A stretch of 64,000 bases of DNA. It comes from Gautieria morchelliformis (taxonomy: Eukaryota > Basidiomycota > Agaricomycetes > Gomphales > Gomphaceae). Both the position numbers and the translations under genes were made by a program. Below, piece after piece: positions 23,980-34,477 of the stretch. The DNA is taken from the NCBI GenBank assembly GCA_015179125.1, contig WHVA01000014.1, positions 456,169 to 520,168 on the forward strand. Direction: 5' to 3'. The notes beneath the pieces were generated by a model. It was given only the letters and a program-made list of their open reading frames with translations. It had not been told where the DNA came from and did no database searches. Every line of letters starts with the position of its first letter. Positions within the stretch are counted from its first letter, which is position 1.

Positions 23980-25085
23980 CTACGGCGAAACAACTGGTAG
24001 CAACTCCCCTTGTCTCGAAGTAACAAATTTGTCGAGCTTCTTACGAAGAGGATGATCCATACGAATACCGCATACTCGGAGGGAGTTCGCGAGTGACTCG
24101 GCCAACTCGATTGATGAGGAGTCGTGAGCATGGGGGCCTTCGATAAGTTCTTTGACAGCCCTTGCTAATCGTCCTTTGGGCCCCTTGTCCATAGTTGGCG
24201 GTGGCCCTGTTCCCTTTCCTTTACGTTTGCCTTTCGTCTTTGGGACGGACAGAAGTGGTTCCACGACCTCTGTTCGCCATCGTCTGTGACCAAGGGACGA
24301 CACGGGGACGACGCGTTCCAGTGGACTAGCTGCCTCTGCAGATGCTTCTGCAGCAGCCATCATTTCCGTTGTCCCGCCTTCTTCATATCCCCACCTCTTT
24401 AGTTCATCGCGTCTCTTCTCCCTAAGCTTAGCAGAGATCTTCTCGCGTGTGTCTTCAGCAGTGATAGTTTTCGCGACTGCATCCAGTACGTCGGTTAGAC
24501 GCAACCAACCCTTGTCTTCGTCAACACTACGTTTGACATAGTGTCGATTTACACTTGATGGCCGCACAGGTAATAGATTAGTATGATGTGGATGGGGTGC
24601 CAATGCACAGGTGCTCACTAATTCAACAGGCGGTTAATAGACTGGACACCTGCGGTGTAACGGTTGAAAGAAGGGACGTAATAAGCTATGAGAGTGAAGT
24701 CGTCGGATGGAGCGCCAAGGAGGGTTTCTTGAGCAATTTCGGCGAAGTATCTGTCCAACTGCTCGTAGAGGTCTGTCCCGCTTGCAACGAGATCCTTCCC
24801 CTTGCCATTCGGTTTGCTTGGCTCGTATGCTGTGGGGGAGTTTGATGTAAAATAGTTGTAGACTGCTGTGTGGATGCCGGCGTGATATGCAACATCGACG
24901 GCGGGCGCTTTGCTGGGTGTATTCGTCGGGGAACATAGGATGTGACGGAGTGCGGGCTCAAGGTAGTTCCACAAAGAAGCGAGTGAAGCGGAAGGGTTGG
25001 TGGAACCTTGGGCAGGATTTTTCAACGCAGGATATTTACTACTGCCGCTTGAGCTCTCAGCATTGGAGCTGATGCTGGAGCTCAT
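23980..25085 (-). CDS. Cullin N-terminal-repeat protein lacking the cullin homology C-terminus
   Basis: Two exons joined over a 65-bp intron (24554-24618) give about 346 residues. The first exon shows the cullin repeat pattern: LWNYLEPALRHIL, then AYHAGIHTAVYNYFTS, DLYEQLDRYFAEIAQE and YYVPSFNRYTAGVQSINRLL. It continues across the splice into NYVNRHYVKRSVDEDKGWL, the strongest cullin hallmark. Family cullins are about 750-800 residues, with a RING-binding domain and a neddylation lysine; here the protein ends after a Lys/Pro-rich linker and a short helical end. The ATG at 25085 is the only in-frame start before a Ser-rich leader. A substrate-adaptor or decoy role is speculation. Confidence 0.7.
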
Positions 25086-26376
25086 ATCGTTTTCCAAGGT
25101 ATCATGCGGGCCTTGAATCTGCGGATTCAGACTTGAAATTACACGCTTGTCATCTTGATGACTTGACGCTCTGAATTGTTACTTACCGTATTCTGAGAAT
25201 AATGTCGAACTGTCTTGCTAGGCGTCCTGGTCTTTTACTCTTCGAACTGCGTCGGCTGCTTCTAGGCGAGCAGCGGTCTTGGCAACAAGTTATTACCGTG
25301 TAAAGCCTATTACTGTAAGGCTAACTCAAACGTTGCTCTGTAGAGTACTGTACCGTTCTGAGCACCCGTTCCTCGCATTCCCTCCCGGCTGTAACGGCCA
25401 CGGTATATTGCGGCTACAGTGTTATGTATCCAAGAGCCTATCTTTGCTTCAACGCCGTACACCTGAACGCGGTCTCAGCTTGGACAGTCTGCCTATCATA
25501 CGTACGGCCTTAGACTGCGTTGCCTATCAGGTGTCTTCAAGTTGGTTTTATTTTGCAGGTATATGTGCCAGTGGATTCGCGTCAAAACGCATCCCTTCAA
25601 CATATCGATCAAAGTGGTTGTACTTTATGTATTCTGTGCAAAAGTGAGCCTCGGAGGTGTCTTTTTTGGGACAGCCTGCAAATCCATGTCTTATGATCGC
25701 AAATTTGACCGAGGATTTTGACCAATTTTAGACTAATTGTTTGTAATACTTCCGCGGACAGGCAAGGTCTGCCCTCGAATCAACCTTCCGGCTGGAAACC
25801 GCCGTCGTTTCAAAATTTTTCACAAATTCCCATGATCCCGCAAAGAAAATAGCCCCGCGGTGGCCGACACCGTAGATGAAACCGCGGCTGCAAATATTAT
25901 GAATGGTTCGTGTGCGGGTCTGCTGTACATAAGTCAACAACAAAGGGTTCTCCCAAGCTTCGAGAGGCTGTATTAAATTTGCGTGGAATACAGTAGTGGC
26001 CGCCCGGAGTTTCAAACTTATATCAAAGGCCGTACACCCACAAGCGCCCGCTTACCTAGTTCCTCCTAGCTTCTAAAAGGTCTGTCTCGTCCAGTTCTTC
26101 CTTGCTGCTCTCAACCAACTTGTTTTCCTTCGCATTCTACTAGCCCATCGCCGCCTTGTACCACCAGCCCATTAGACGGGCTCAAAACAGCATCGACTTG
26201 CAGGTATCTTCCTCTTGGTCGTCTTCCTTTTCATTTTCTTCTTACAGTAGCGTCCTTGTCGTAAGGATTAACGTTGTGCAACTAGCGACTCTTTCTCTCT
26301 CTCTTCACCCATACGTCAGCTGTTTCTTCAAATACGCCTCTCTCTTCGTAAAAAAAAATCCATTCTGTGTTCACCA
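25086..26376. other. Divergent intergenic region, no gene seen
   Basis: It lies between the start codons of the cullin-like and PUF genes. Near the PUF side there are pyrimidine-rich tracts (about 26290-26310) and a probable 5' leader. The minus-strand open frame at 25728-26015 has no recognisable similarity and no gene-like context. Confidence 0.5.
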
Positions 26377-29300
26377 ATGGCAACCTCTTCCCCGCTGGAC
26401 TCTAATACCCATTCAAATGAGCCCCACTATACCCAGGGTGACAGGACACAGAGTCCGCCTGCCTTCCTTGATCTCGCTGACTCGGTTAGTTGCTTTCCTT
26501 TGTTCTTTTTCACCTTCTTTACACTCGCCGACAGGCTGCGAGGCTAGGCACCAATATGCCTGACATGTCCGCGGTAAGTCTCAGGCTTTAGCCCTTGACG
26601 CCGATTGACGTCTTATTGACCAGAGGGTTGAACTTAAGCGCATGGAACATGAGCGCCAGCGCGCTATCCAGCGTAAGCTCTTCGAGGACCAGATGAGAGC
26701 TCTTGAGCAGCAGCAGGCAGCCGAACTTCTCAGTCTACCCGTTGATCCAAATGAGGTTACCTCTCCTAACGGGCTCCATAATTTGGCGCTTTCGGCTCCT
26801 ACGACACCACCTCGTGCGCCAAGTGTCGTCAATGGGATGCGTCCTTCTCCTACCCCCACCAATACACGGGATACATACTTCATTCACGAGCACCAGACCC
26901 ACGCCACTGCGTTATCCTCCGCCATGAACAAGGCCGACAAGCGCAAATCTGTCACCTATGCCCCTTCACCTTCAGTTCTCCACACCAATGAAGCTGGTTT
27001 AAACGCCAATTCTGCCAGTGGACTCGGCCCTATGTCGCGCGCTGCAGGCGCAAAATCCATGCCTGCCAGTCGCCGTACGTCCGCGTCCGCAGAAAGCCTG
27101 GAGGTGAATGATATTGCTGGAACCCTACAGAATCTTGCTCTTGTGGAAACCCCGAATGCCAATGGGCAGCATTCAATTTCACACCCTCATGGCATTCTAC
27201 GAGGAAAGAGCAGTCGATTCTCCGAAGAATCCAGTGTGATGGGAGAAAGCCCCCATTATGGGGGTCATGGCGGAAATGCCTTTAATGCCGGGATGATGCT
27301 CGATCAGCAGCTCGATCAGGAAATGCATAGTGTGTATTCATTCTTACGCATGCCTCAGCTCCTCACTATTTTTAAAGATGCGATGAAGAATCTCCCGACG
27401 TCAGATGACGACAAGTACAAGGTGCAGCAGATTGCATTTAATTATAAACTACGTTCTCATTCATGCTCAGCTCTCTGTGTCGTCCGTTGCGCTTGATCTC
27501 GCCCCCCTTTCGCAGACGCCTCGCAACACCTTCATGCAGCGCGGCCTCCATGACTCCATCGGCAAGTCATCCGAGTGGCCCCAATTCTCTGGTCCTCCCC
27601 GTGGCCCTGACATTACTGTCACAGGACAACGTCCCGATCGTCGCAACGTTACGAACCCTGCCAACCACCTTGGGGTGCTCGGTCCTGCGTATGAGCCCAC
27701 CTCCAAATTGCCTGTCACCACTGTTTCTGCGTCGGCGACACCGAGCATTGCGCAGCATCATACGCCCAATGACTCTCGCCGTTCATCTCCTCCGGGGTTG
27801 TCTGACACCCTCTCCACGCTGTCAAATATAGCTTCTGCACGTTCCGTCCCTGCCACGCCACTTGGTGGTGGCATACCTGGCGTTCGGCCCGATATTGCCA
27901 ATATAGGTAAAAGTCCTGGCACTCCAGGTACTGGTTCTGGCGCTGGGGCAGGCATCGTTTCAGGCAATTACCCTCAACATCCAGGTGGTCAGCATGGTGC
28001 CTCGGGTTTAGGCGAAGGTCAAGGAGGAGTGTCGGCAACGGACTTGTCCGCTACTTTATCTAGGCTGGGGAGCGGACAGTATGAGAACCCTGTGTCCTTT
28101 GGATCTATCCAGCAAAGTACGGATGATTCGCTTCAGGTATGTATGTCACTCCTGTTCGTTCGATGTGTTGTTCATGAATACTGCAGTACGGTAATGGCGG
28201 TGGCGTACATGATGCTGTGTACGGTATGAGCGGCAACAATCTGAAAACCAACAGCGGCGATGGAACCCGGTACAACAACTATGGCTTTGACCAGCAAGGT
28301 AGAATGAACTCGGCACAGAGTACCGGTGGTGGTTCGACTGCATTGTATCACCACCACGGCTCGAGGTACGGTCTGGGTGGTAGGGTGGTGGGACCAGACA
28401 GCAAAATGAATGGCTTGCACGGCCCTAAGCATAAGCGAGGTGACGTGGATCGCGAATGTGCGTACCACACAAGCTGGCCGTTATCTTTGCTCATGATCAC
28501 ACTACAGTCAATCGTTTCGCTGGCACCCGTTTAGAAGAGCTAAAGGGGGAGATCCCGCAGCTTTGCAAAGACCAGCATGGATGCCGCTATCTCCAAAAAA
28601 AGCTTGAGGAGAGTGTACCTGAACACCGTGACATGATCTTCCGTGAAACTTTCGGGCATTTTGCTGATCTCATGACTGGTATGTATCCACTCAATTTTGC
28701 AGTGCGATACTCATGCCGTCCACCTTAGACCCTTTTGGCAATTACCTCTGCCAGAAGTTATTAGAGTACTCCACCGATGAACAACGCACTGTCATTTGTG
28801 AATCTGTGGCATCAGATCTAGTTACTATCTCATTAAACATGCACGGAACCCGGGCGGTACAAAAAATGATTGATTTTCTGTCAACCCAAAGACAGGCGAG
28901 TACCCCGTCTCGTAACCCTCAACACTGCGCTTACTGGCCGGGCACGGCGATGCGCATTACGACGAAAGCAGGCTGATGTTAGATACGATGCTCAGATTCA
29001 TGCGATTATCGTTGCACTCAGCTTGCACGTTGTGACATTGATCAAGGACTTGAACGGTAATCACGTCATCCAGAAGTGTCTGAATAAATTAGCCCCCGAC
29101 GACAATCAGGTAAGTTTTCACCGTGATTATCATAGGCTTGTTTTGACTTCCCGCCTAGTTTATTTACAATGCCGTTGCTGCCAATTGCGTTGAAGTTGCC
29201 ACGCACCGTCATGGTTGTTGCGTCTTGCAACGTTGCATTGACCATGCCTCCGATCAACAAAGGGTTCAGCTGGTACAGGAAATTACTTACAATGCGCTAA

Positions 29301-30336
29301 CACTCGTGCAAGATCCTTACGGCAATTATGTAAGACGCTGGATTTCGCCTCAAACGTTGGTATCGTTAACATTCTCTGGCAGGTTGTTCAATACATTCTC
29401 GACTTGAATGACAACAGGTTCAGCGATGGTGTCATCCGTCAGTTTACTGGCAACGTGTGCGCTCTATCTGTACAAAAGTTTAGTTCCAACGTCATTGAGA
29501 AGTGTATTCGTGTCGCGGAGCACAACACTCGCAAGATGTTGATCGATGAACTTCTCAATCGCACACGTCTGGAGAAGCTTCTCAGGGATTCCTACGGAAA
29601 TTACTGCGTTCAGGTACCGCTATTCGCTCCTCTTTTCCCGGCGAAACTTACATCTGCTATAGACGGCTTTGGACTATGCTGAACCTAATCAGAGAATGGC
29701 CGTGAGCAGACATCTTGATATATTTGACATACAGTCTGATCTCTCTCGCAGCTCGTCGACGGGATCCGTCCCATTCTCCCACTCATTCGCAACACTCCTT
29801 ACGGCAAACGTATCCAAAGCAAACTTCAGCGGGAGCAAATGGATGCCGTGAATTCAGGTCATTTCGTCGCTGGGTACCCTAATCAGCATCAAGCACTGGC
29901 CAACTTGGCCATAGGTCTCGGTGGCCATCCTCATAGCCACACACATAGTCATGGTCGTCACCCCCAAGGCCAGACCATACATCATGCCAATCAGCTCAAC
30001 CAATTGGGGGATATGTACAACCAGTCCTCACTGTATTCGCTCCAGAATGGAGCTAGTCTTCATGCCCACCAGCAACCCGGTCTCGGGCAGACCCAGCTGC
30101 ACAGCCAGCAGTTGCACGCTGGTTTGCAGCATCACTCGCCTATCGAAGGCTATGTACTTCAGAATAACTCTGCACACGGCGCTCTTGGAGGCAGCCACGC
30201 TGGTACTGGCTTTGGGTCTGCTAGTACTTTTTCGAGTCCCCTTCCCGGCGTTGGGACCTTTGGGAATGGCGTGGGTCTCAATGCGAGTCTCAATGACCCC
30301 TACCACCATCGCGCCAGCTTCCCTTATGGCATATAA
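26377..30336 (+). CDS. Pumilio/PUF-family RNA-binding protein
   Basis: It is a cytoplasmic post-transcriptional regulator that binds UGUA-containing 3' UTRs. Reading through many short introns gives roughly 1,100 residues. An N-terminal region of about 600 residues is Ser/Pro/Gly-rich, with an early coiled-coil (VELKRMEHERQRAIQRKLFE). Eight PUF repeats follow, and then a His/Gln-rich tail (HSHTHSHGRHPQGQ). Base-contact triplets read from the repeats are: R1 HGCRYLQ, R2 FGNYLCQ, R3 HGTRAVQ, R4 NGNHVIQ, R5 HGCCVLQ, R6 YGNYVVQ, R7 FSSNVIE, R8 YGNYCVQ. By the known code, SNE in R7 and NYQ in R8/R6 predict a UGU core. One intron (28896-28971) starts GC (CAG|GCGAGT). The start at 26377 opens exon 1. 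Confidence 0.92.
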
Positions 30337-30918
30337 ACTCAGCCCTACCCACGGCTTCTAGTAAAACCGCTCTTATTGTCGGATCTCATTTCGATGAGAA
30401 CTATATGCTTTTCCTGCACCAATTTATGTTTGGGCCAAGCCAACTCACAGCCGCCATCGGACTTTCTCTCCACTCGTCATCAGCACTATCCTACACCTCG
30501 ACTTCAATCTTAGGCTCGTCATATTTTTACGTCGCTTTCATTGTTTTCTGTTTCACGGTTCGCTTTCCTTTGTTCCATCGAATATTACCACCTCCCACCC
30601 CGCATTTGTATTTCATCCACGCTCTCCCCTTCTTGATGCCACACACCTTGTACAGCACAGTACACGTTTCATGGTTTGGCTCCATTGTCTAATACCGCAT
30701 CCCCTTGTGTTGTGTTAAACTGTACTTATTCAGTCAAGAATCTCGAGTCGTTTGTTTAGACCACGTTTTATACGGGCGTGACTGCATAAGAAACTACATA
30801 ATACCAAGAATTGAGTAACATCGTGCTCGGGATAATAGTCTGCAAAGTCACCGAACAAGGCTATATATACCTGCGAAGGGGCAAAAAATGATTACTGCGA
30901 TCTGCCTGGACCGAAACA
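30337..30918. other. Convergent 3' intergenic region, PUF / VAC8
   Basis: It is the 582 bp between two stop codons. It contains T-rich and pyrimidine-rich 3' flank of the PUF gene and no ORF of note. Confidence 0.6.
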
Positions 30919-33307
30919 CTAATATTGTTGTCCGTCATGACTTCCTGGTACCCCCAATGCCTCTCGAACGCTCTTTCTCAACTGATCCTCGTCACCCGAG
31001 TCATCATTACCAGCTCCATCAGCACGGGCTGCCCCTGAGACGGGATGGAAGACATTGGCGTCACCATCAGCAAAGTCAAGTATACGCTTAGCAAGCGCTG
31101 CAATCTCGCCGGCACCTTCCCCTTGATCTGTACCATCATAAGATTGTGAAAGGGTACGATGCGAACGTGAGCCAACGGATGACGAAACACTTGTTGGCGG
31201 CGATTGTGCAAGTGCACGGATATGAGGAATTAGAACATTGGAGGAGCGGATGTTCACTGTTAAGGTCGGATCTAAAAGGATATATCAGGCGTCATGAACC
31301 TGGACTGTGACCAGAAAGCGTACCGCCAGACTCGAGGAGCTGCACAACCGTCCAAACGGCAATATGCTGGAAAGTGGGATCAGGGTTCGTAAGAAAGCGG
31401 AGAAGGTAGGTATGCAGCCCGCCGTCGGGCTTGTCCCAGACATCGTTGAAGGCCGCATAATCTTCGGCAGATGTTCGACTGTCTAACGGAAGGCGTCAGC
31501 CATGCTCAAAATTTGGTGTAGCGTGGCATCACACCTTTGGAGGACAGGTTGCCAAGCGCCGCCGCACTGTTACCCTGCACTTCGACACTGGGGGAATTCG
31601 TCAATGGAATGAGGACTTCACAGATTCCCATCTCTAGCAGTTGTGGCTTTAAATCCTCTGAAAGACGTTTAATCACCAGACCCATAGCATGCGAACGAAG
31701 TGCTCACCACTCAACGCCAGAACAGCCACACATGCCGTCATTTCGCTTTGGACGTTGAGAGGCACGCTCAGAACCAGGTCTTTGATCTTCGCTACTGCAC
31801 CAGCCTGCACGATCTGTCCCTTATTTTTTTCAGAACTCGCAGCAAGGTTGCGAAGTGTGGAGATTGCATGACATTGAACTTCTTCGTTGTCCTCGAAAGA
31901 CAGGAGTTGAATGAGCGGATTAAGGAACCCAGACTCAATGATCGGGGACTCATTAGAAGGGTGGATTGAGACATTGCGCACGCAAGCGGCAGAGGAGAGA
32001 ATAAGCGGTAGGTAGGCGGACTGCAGAAGACGTAGCAGCGCAGCCAGACCGTCGGCTTTAACAATTTCAAGTTGATATTTCTCTGGCAAACCAAGCGTTA
32101 GCCAGCTATGGGGTACGGTGATACGAATTTATAATGCACCATCACTGGCCAAATTTCGCAATGCGAGGGCAGCTTGACATTGCACCTTAAGACTGGGACT
32201 GTCCATGAGGAGCACCAAGCTCTGAACCAGCTTAGGTTCACTTTGCGCAAGTTTCTTCCGATTGCTGGCTGTATGGGCTGTTAAGATCAACCATTGCTTC
32301 GAGAGATTTGCAGAGGCATACCATCGACAGCAATGTTGCTCAAAGCAGTTGTGCAGTAATATTGTACGTCCGTATCAGGCGAGTTAAGCAAACTAACCAG
32401 TACAGGAATTGCGCCGGCATTCACGAGTTGTTGACGGTTTTCATCTATATGTCATCCTATACTACATGTTCAGAAGAATAGCCATCAAAGACACACCTGA
32501 ATGTGTCATGTTTAGAAGTGCACCGGTTGCATTTCGTTGCACACGCATATCCTTTGACCGCGCAAGTCGTGTGAGGGGGACAAGAGCCCCAGATTTGGCG
32601 ATCTTCGTCTTGTTATCATCTGTGGAAATTAAAGTACGAACGGCGGAGTTACGTGCAGAAAACGTACCATGAGTGGCAAGATTTGTGACACACCCAACGG
32701 CGTTACACTGGACCTCGACATTTGGGCTCAGCATCTGACGGATAAGAGGTTCGAGTCCTCCCAGCTTAACAATAAGTAACTTGTTCTCCGCTATATAACT
32801 GCTGAGCCATGGATCAAAACATCTCCAATGAGTACGCACTATTCACTGCCAAATTTCCCAATGCTGCACTGGCGGCGCGCTGGACCTCTGTATCGTGGCT
32901 GCTAAGAAGAAACAGAACGGGGTCAAGGGTGTCCCTGCCAACTTGGCGAACCTCTTTCTCTGTGATTTCCGCGAAAGCGAGGGCAGCGCTCCGTTGCAGG
33001 TCAACATTGTCTGAGAATGAGAGAATTGTGAGCGCCTCAAGTGGTGAGCCGGCAAAGAAGTTAGTGTTCGTTCGATCTGTACACGGCGTATGAACATTAT
33101 AACATATGATACATATAAGAAAAGCAACAAACTCTCGAGGTATTGTAGAAGATCTGCAACAGCTTCGCGCTCATTCTCGAGGAGAAGAGGCTCATATGCG
33201 TGCGACCTGCGCGACCCAACTAGCAGCGCAGCGTAAGCGGATACATAATCAAATAAAAGGGTAGAAGACCTACAACAGTTGCAGCAGTTACCAAGGGTGT
33301 TCCCCAT
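30919..33307 (-). CDS. VAC8: Vac8-like armadillo-repeat protein
   Basis: In yeast, Vac8 is a vacuole-membrane scaffold for vacuole inheritance, fusion and autophagy. The N-terminus [12 protein letters not shown] has a myristoylation glycine and four nearby cysteines suited to palmitoylation, as expected for Vac8. Several exons then encode consecutive armadillo repeats, each with the pattern LV-x-LL-S...VQ-x-x-A-x-x-ALxNLA. Examples are [40 protein letters not shown] and [20 protein letters not shown]. The C-terminal tail is acidic and Ser-rich ([17 protein letters not shown]). Length is about 600 residues, in the family range. It is transcribed divergently from the thioesterase gene, with 124 bp between start codons. 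Confidence 0.92.
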
Positions 33308-33431
33308 AACAGCACACGATGGTAGAAGAAGAAGGCGTACTAAGGGAAGAGACGGTGACGGAAGAAGCCGAAACCTACAATCTGTCTGCGGCGTATGCCA
33401 GATACCAGGAAATTGGCCAGTTGGGTTGAGG
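33308..33431. promoter_or_regulatory. 124-bp shared region between VAC8 and thioesterase starts
   Basis: The two start codons face away from each other across only 124 bp, so both 5' leaders and promoters must overlap or extend into neighbouring exons. No TATA box is evident. Confidence 0.5.
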
Positions 33432-34245
33432 ATGCTGACGCTGCCAGCCCATCACCAGACGTCTGTCGCAACTGTCGTCTTTCTACATGCAAGTATATCC
33501 AACGCCTGTAAGTTGCATCTAACAGTGCTACGTAGGGCCTCTCTCAAACAAGCTCATCATGGTTGCCGTGGGTGAGTCTTCTATCCAAGGAGTTGCCAAA
33601 TGTCAAATGGATTCTTCCCCAAGCGTCAGCTGTGTTCATTCTCTGTATTCGCTGACAATCTAACTGGTTTAAGTAGTGAGATAGGACCAATAACGTATGA
33701 CCAAGGCACCGAAGGACCTCGGTGGTTTGACGTCCACGCTCTGCCACCGGGTTTGCTGGAGGATGATAGACTCACTGCCGAGGCTTCAAAGCAGCGTATC
33801 CAAGCCATAGTCGAGGATGCCATTGAAGGCGGAACACCCCCCAATAAGATCCTGCTTGTAGGCTTCAGTCAAGGTTCCGCCATGGCACTTCTTTCCGGCT
33901 TGACATTCAAGCACACCTTGGGTGGTATAGCAGTCCTCGCAGGATGGTTGCCACCTAGATTCAGGGAGGTTAGCTCCACCTTGCGAACCGAGGTGGACAG
34001 GGCGCTGATTTGACTAGGCTGTGATAGCAGCCCGTACTCGCCCATGTCCGCCAATATTCTGGGCCCATGGTACAGCTGACGTTCTTATTCCGCTGGAGCA
34101 TGCTTCAGAGGTTATGCAGTGGTTGCACTCGTCCTTAGGGATCAAGGACACAGGTCTAGCCTACCGAGAATATCCTGGCTTGGGACACACTGTCAATGAT
34201 GATGCCCTGCATGATCTGAGTACCTGGATTGCCAGCTTGTTATAA
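33432..34245 (+). CDS. Acyl-protein thioesterase 1-like serine hydrolase
   Basis: The family removes palmitoyl groups from cytosolic faces of membrane proteins and also has lysophospholipase activity. Visible features are an N-terminal strand ending VVFLH, then HGLSQTSSSWLPW after splicing, ELPNVKWILPQA, the WFDV motif, the nucleophile elbow GFSQGSAMAL, the acid in GTADVLIP and the histidine in PGLGHTV; the Ser-Asp-His triad is complete. Length is about 235 residues, normal. The first intron (33489-33535) begins GCAAGT; only this junction restores the conserved HG of the oxyanion loop, so it is read as a GC-AG intron. The start ATG at 33432 gives MLTLPAHHQTSVAT, matching family N-termini. Confidence 0.88.
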
Positions 34246-34477
34246 TTGTTCTGGCTTTAATTGCGCAGTGCAAGTACCAGGTTGACGTTGTTACTGTAAC
34301 CTCAAGGCTGCAAAAACAAAGGAACGGTCACGTGATAGTCGCGATCGTGTTGTATGTACCCTTGATGATTCTAAGTTCAAGTCTGAGGCGCATGCAGCTG
34401 GATATATAAGCTGTTAGTAGGTGTCCTCTTATGAGCACTACTCACGTTCTCACCCACCTGGCAAGCTTCTTCTGACC

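Noticed and set aside
32747-32762. GGTTCGAGTCCTCCCAG looks like a tRNA B-box and T-arm
   Set aside because: It lies within the coding sequence of the VAC8-like gene on the opposite strand, and no A-box, acceptor stem or anticodon arm can be built around it.
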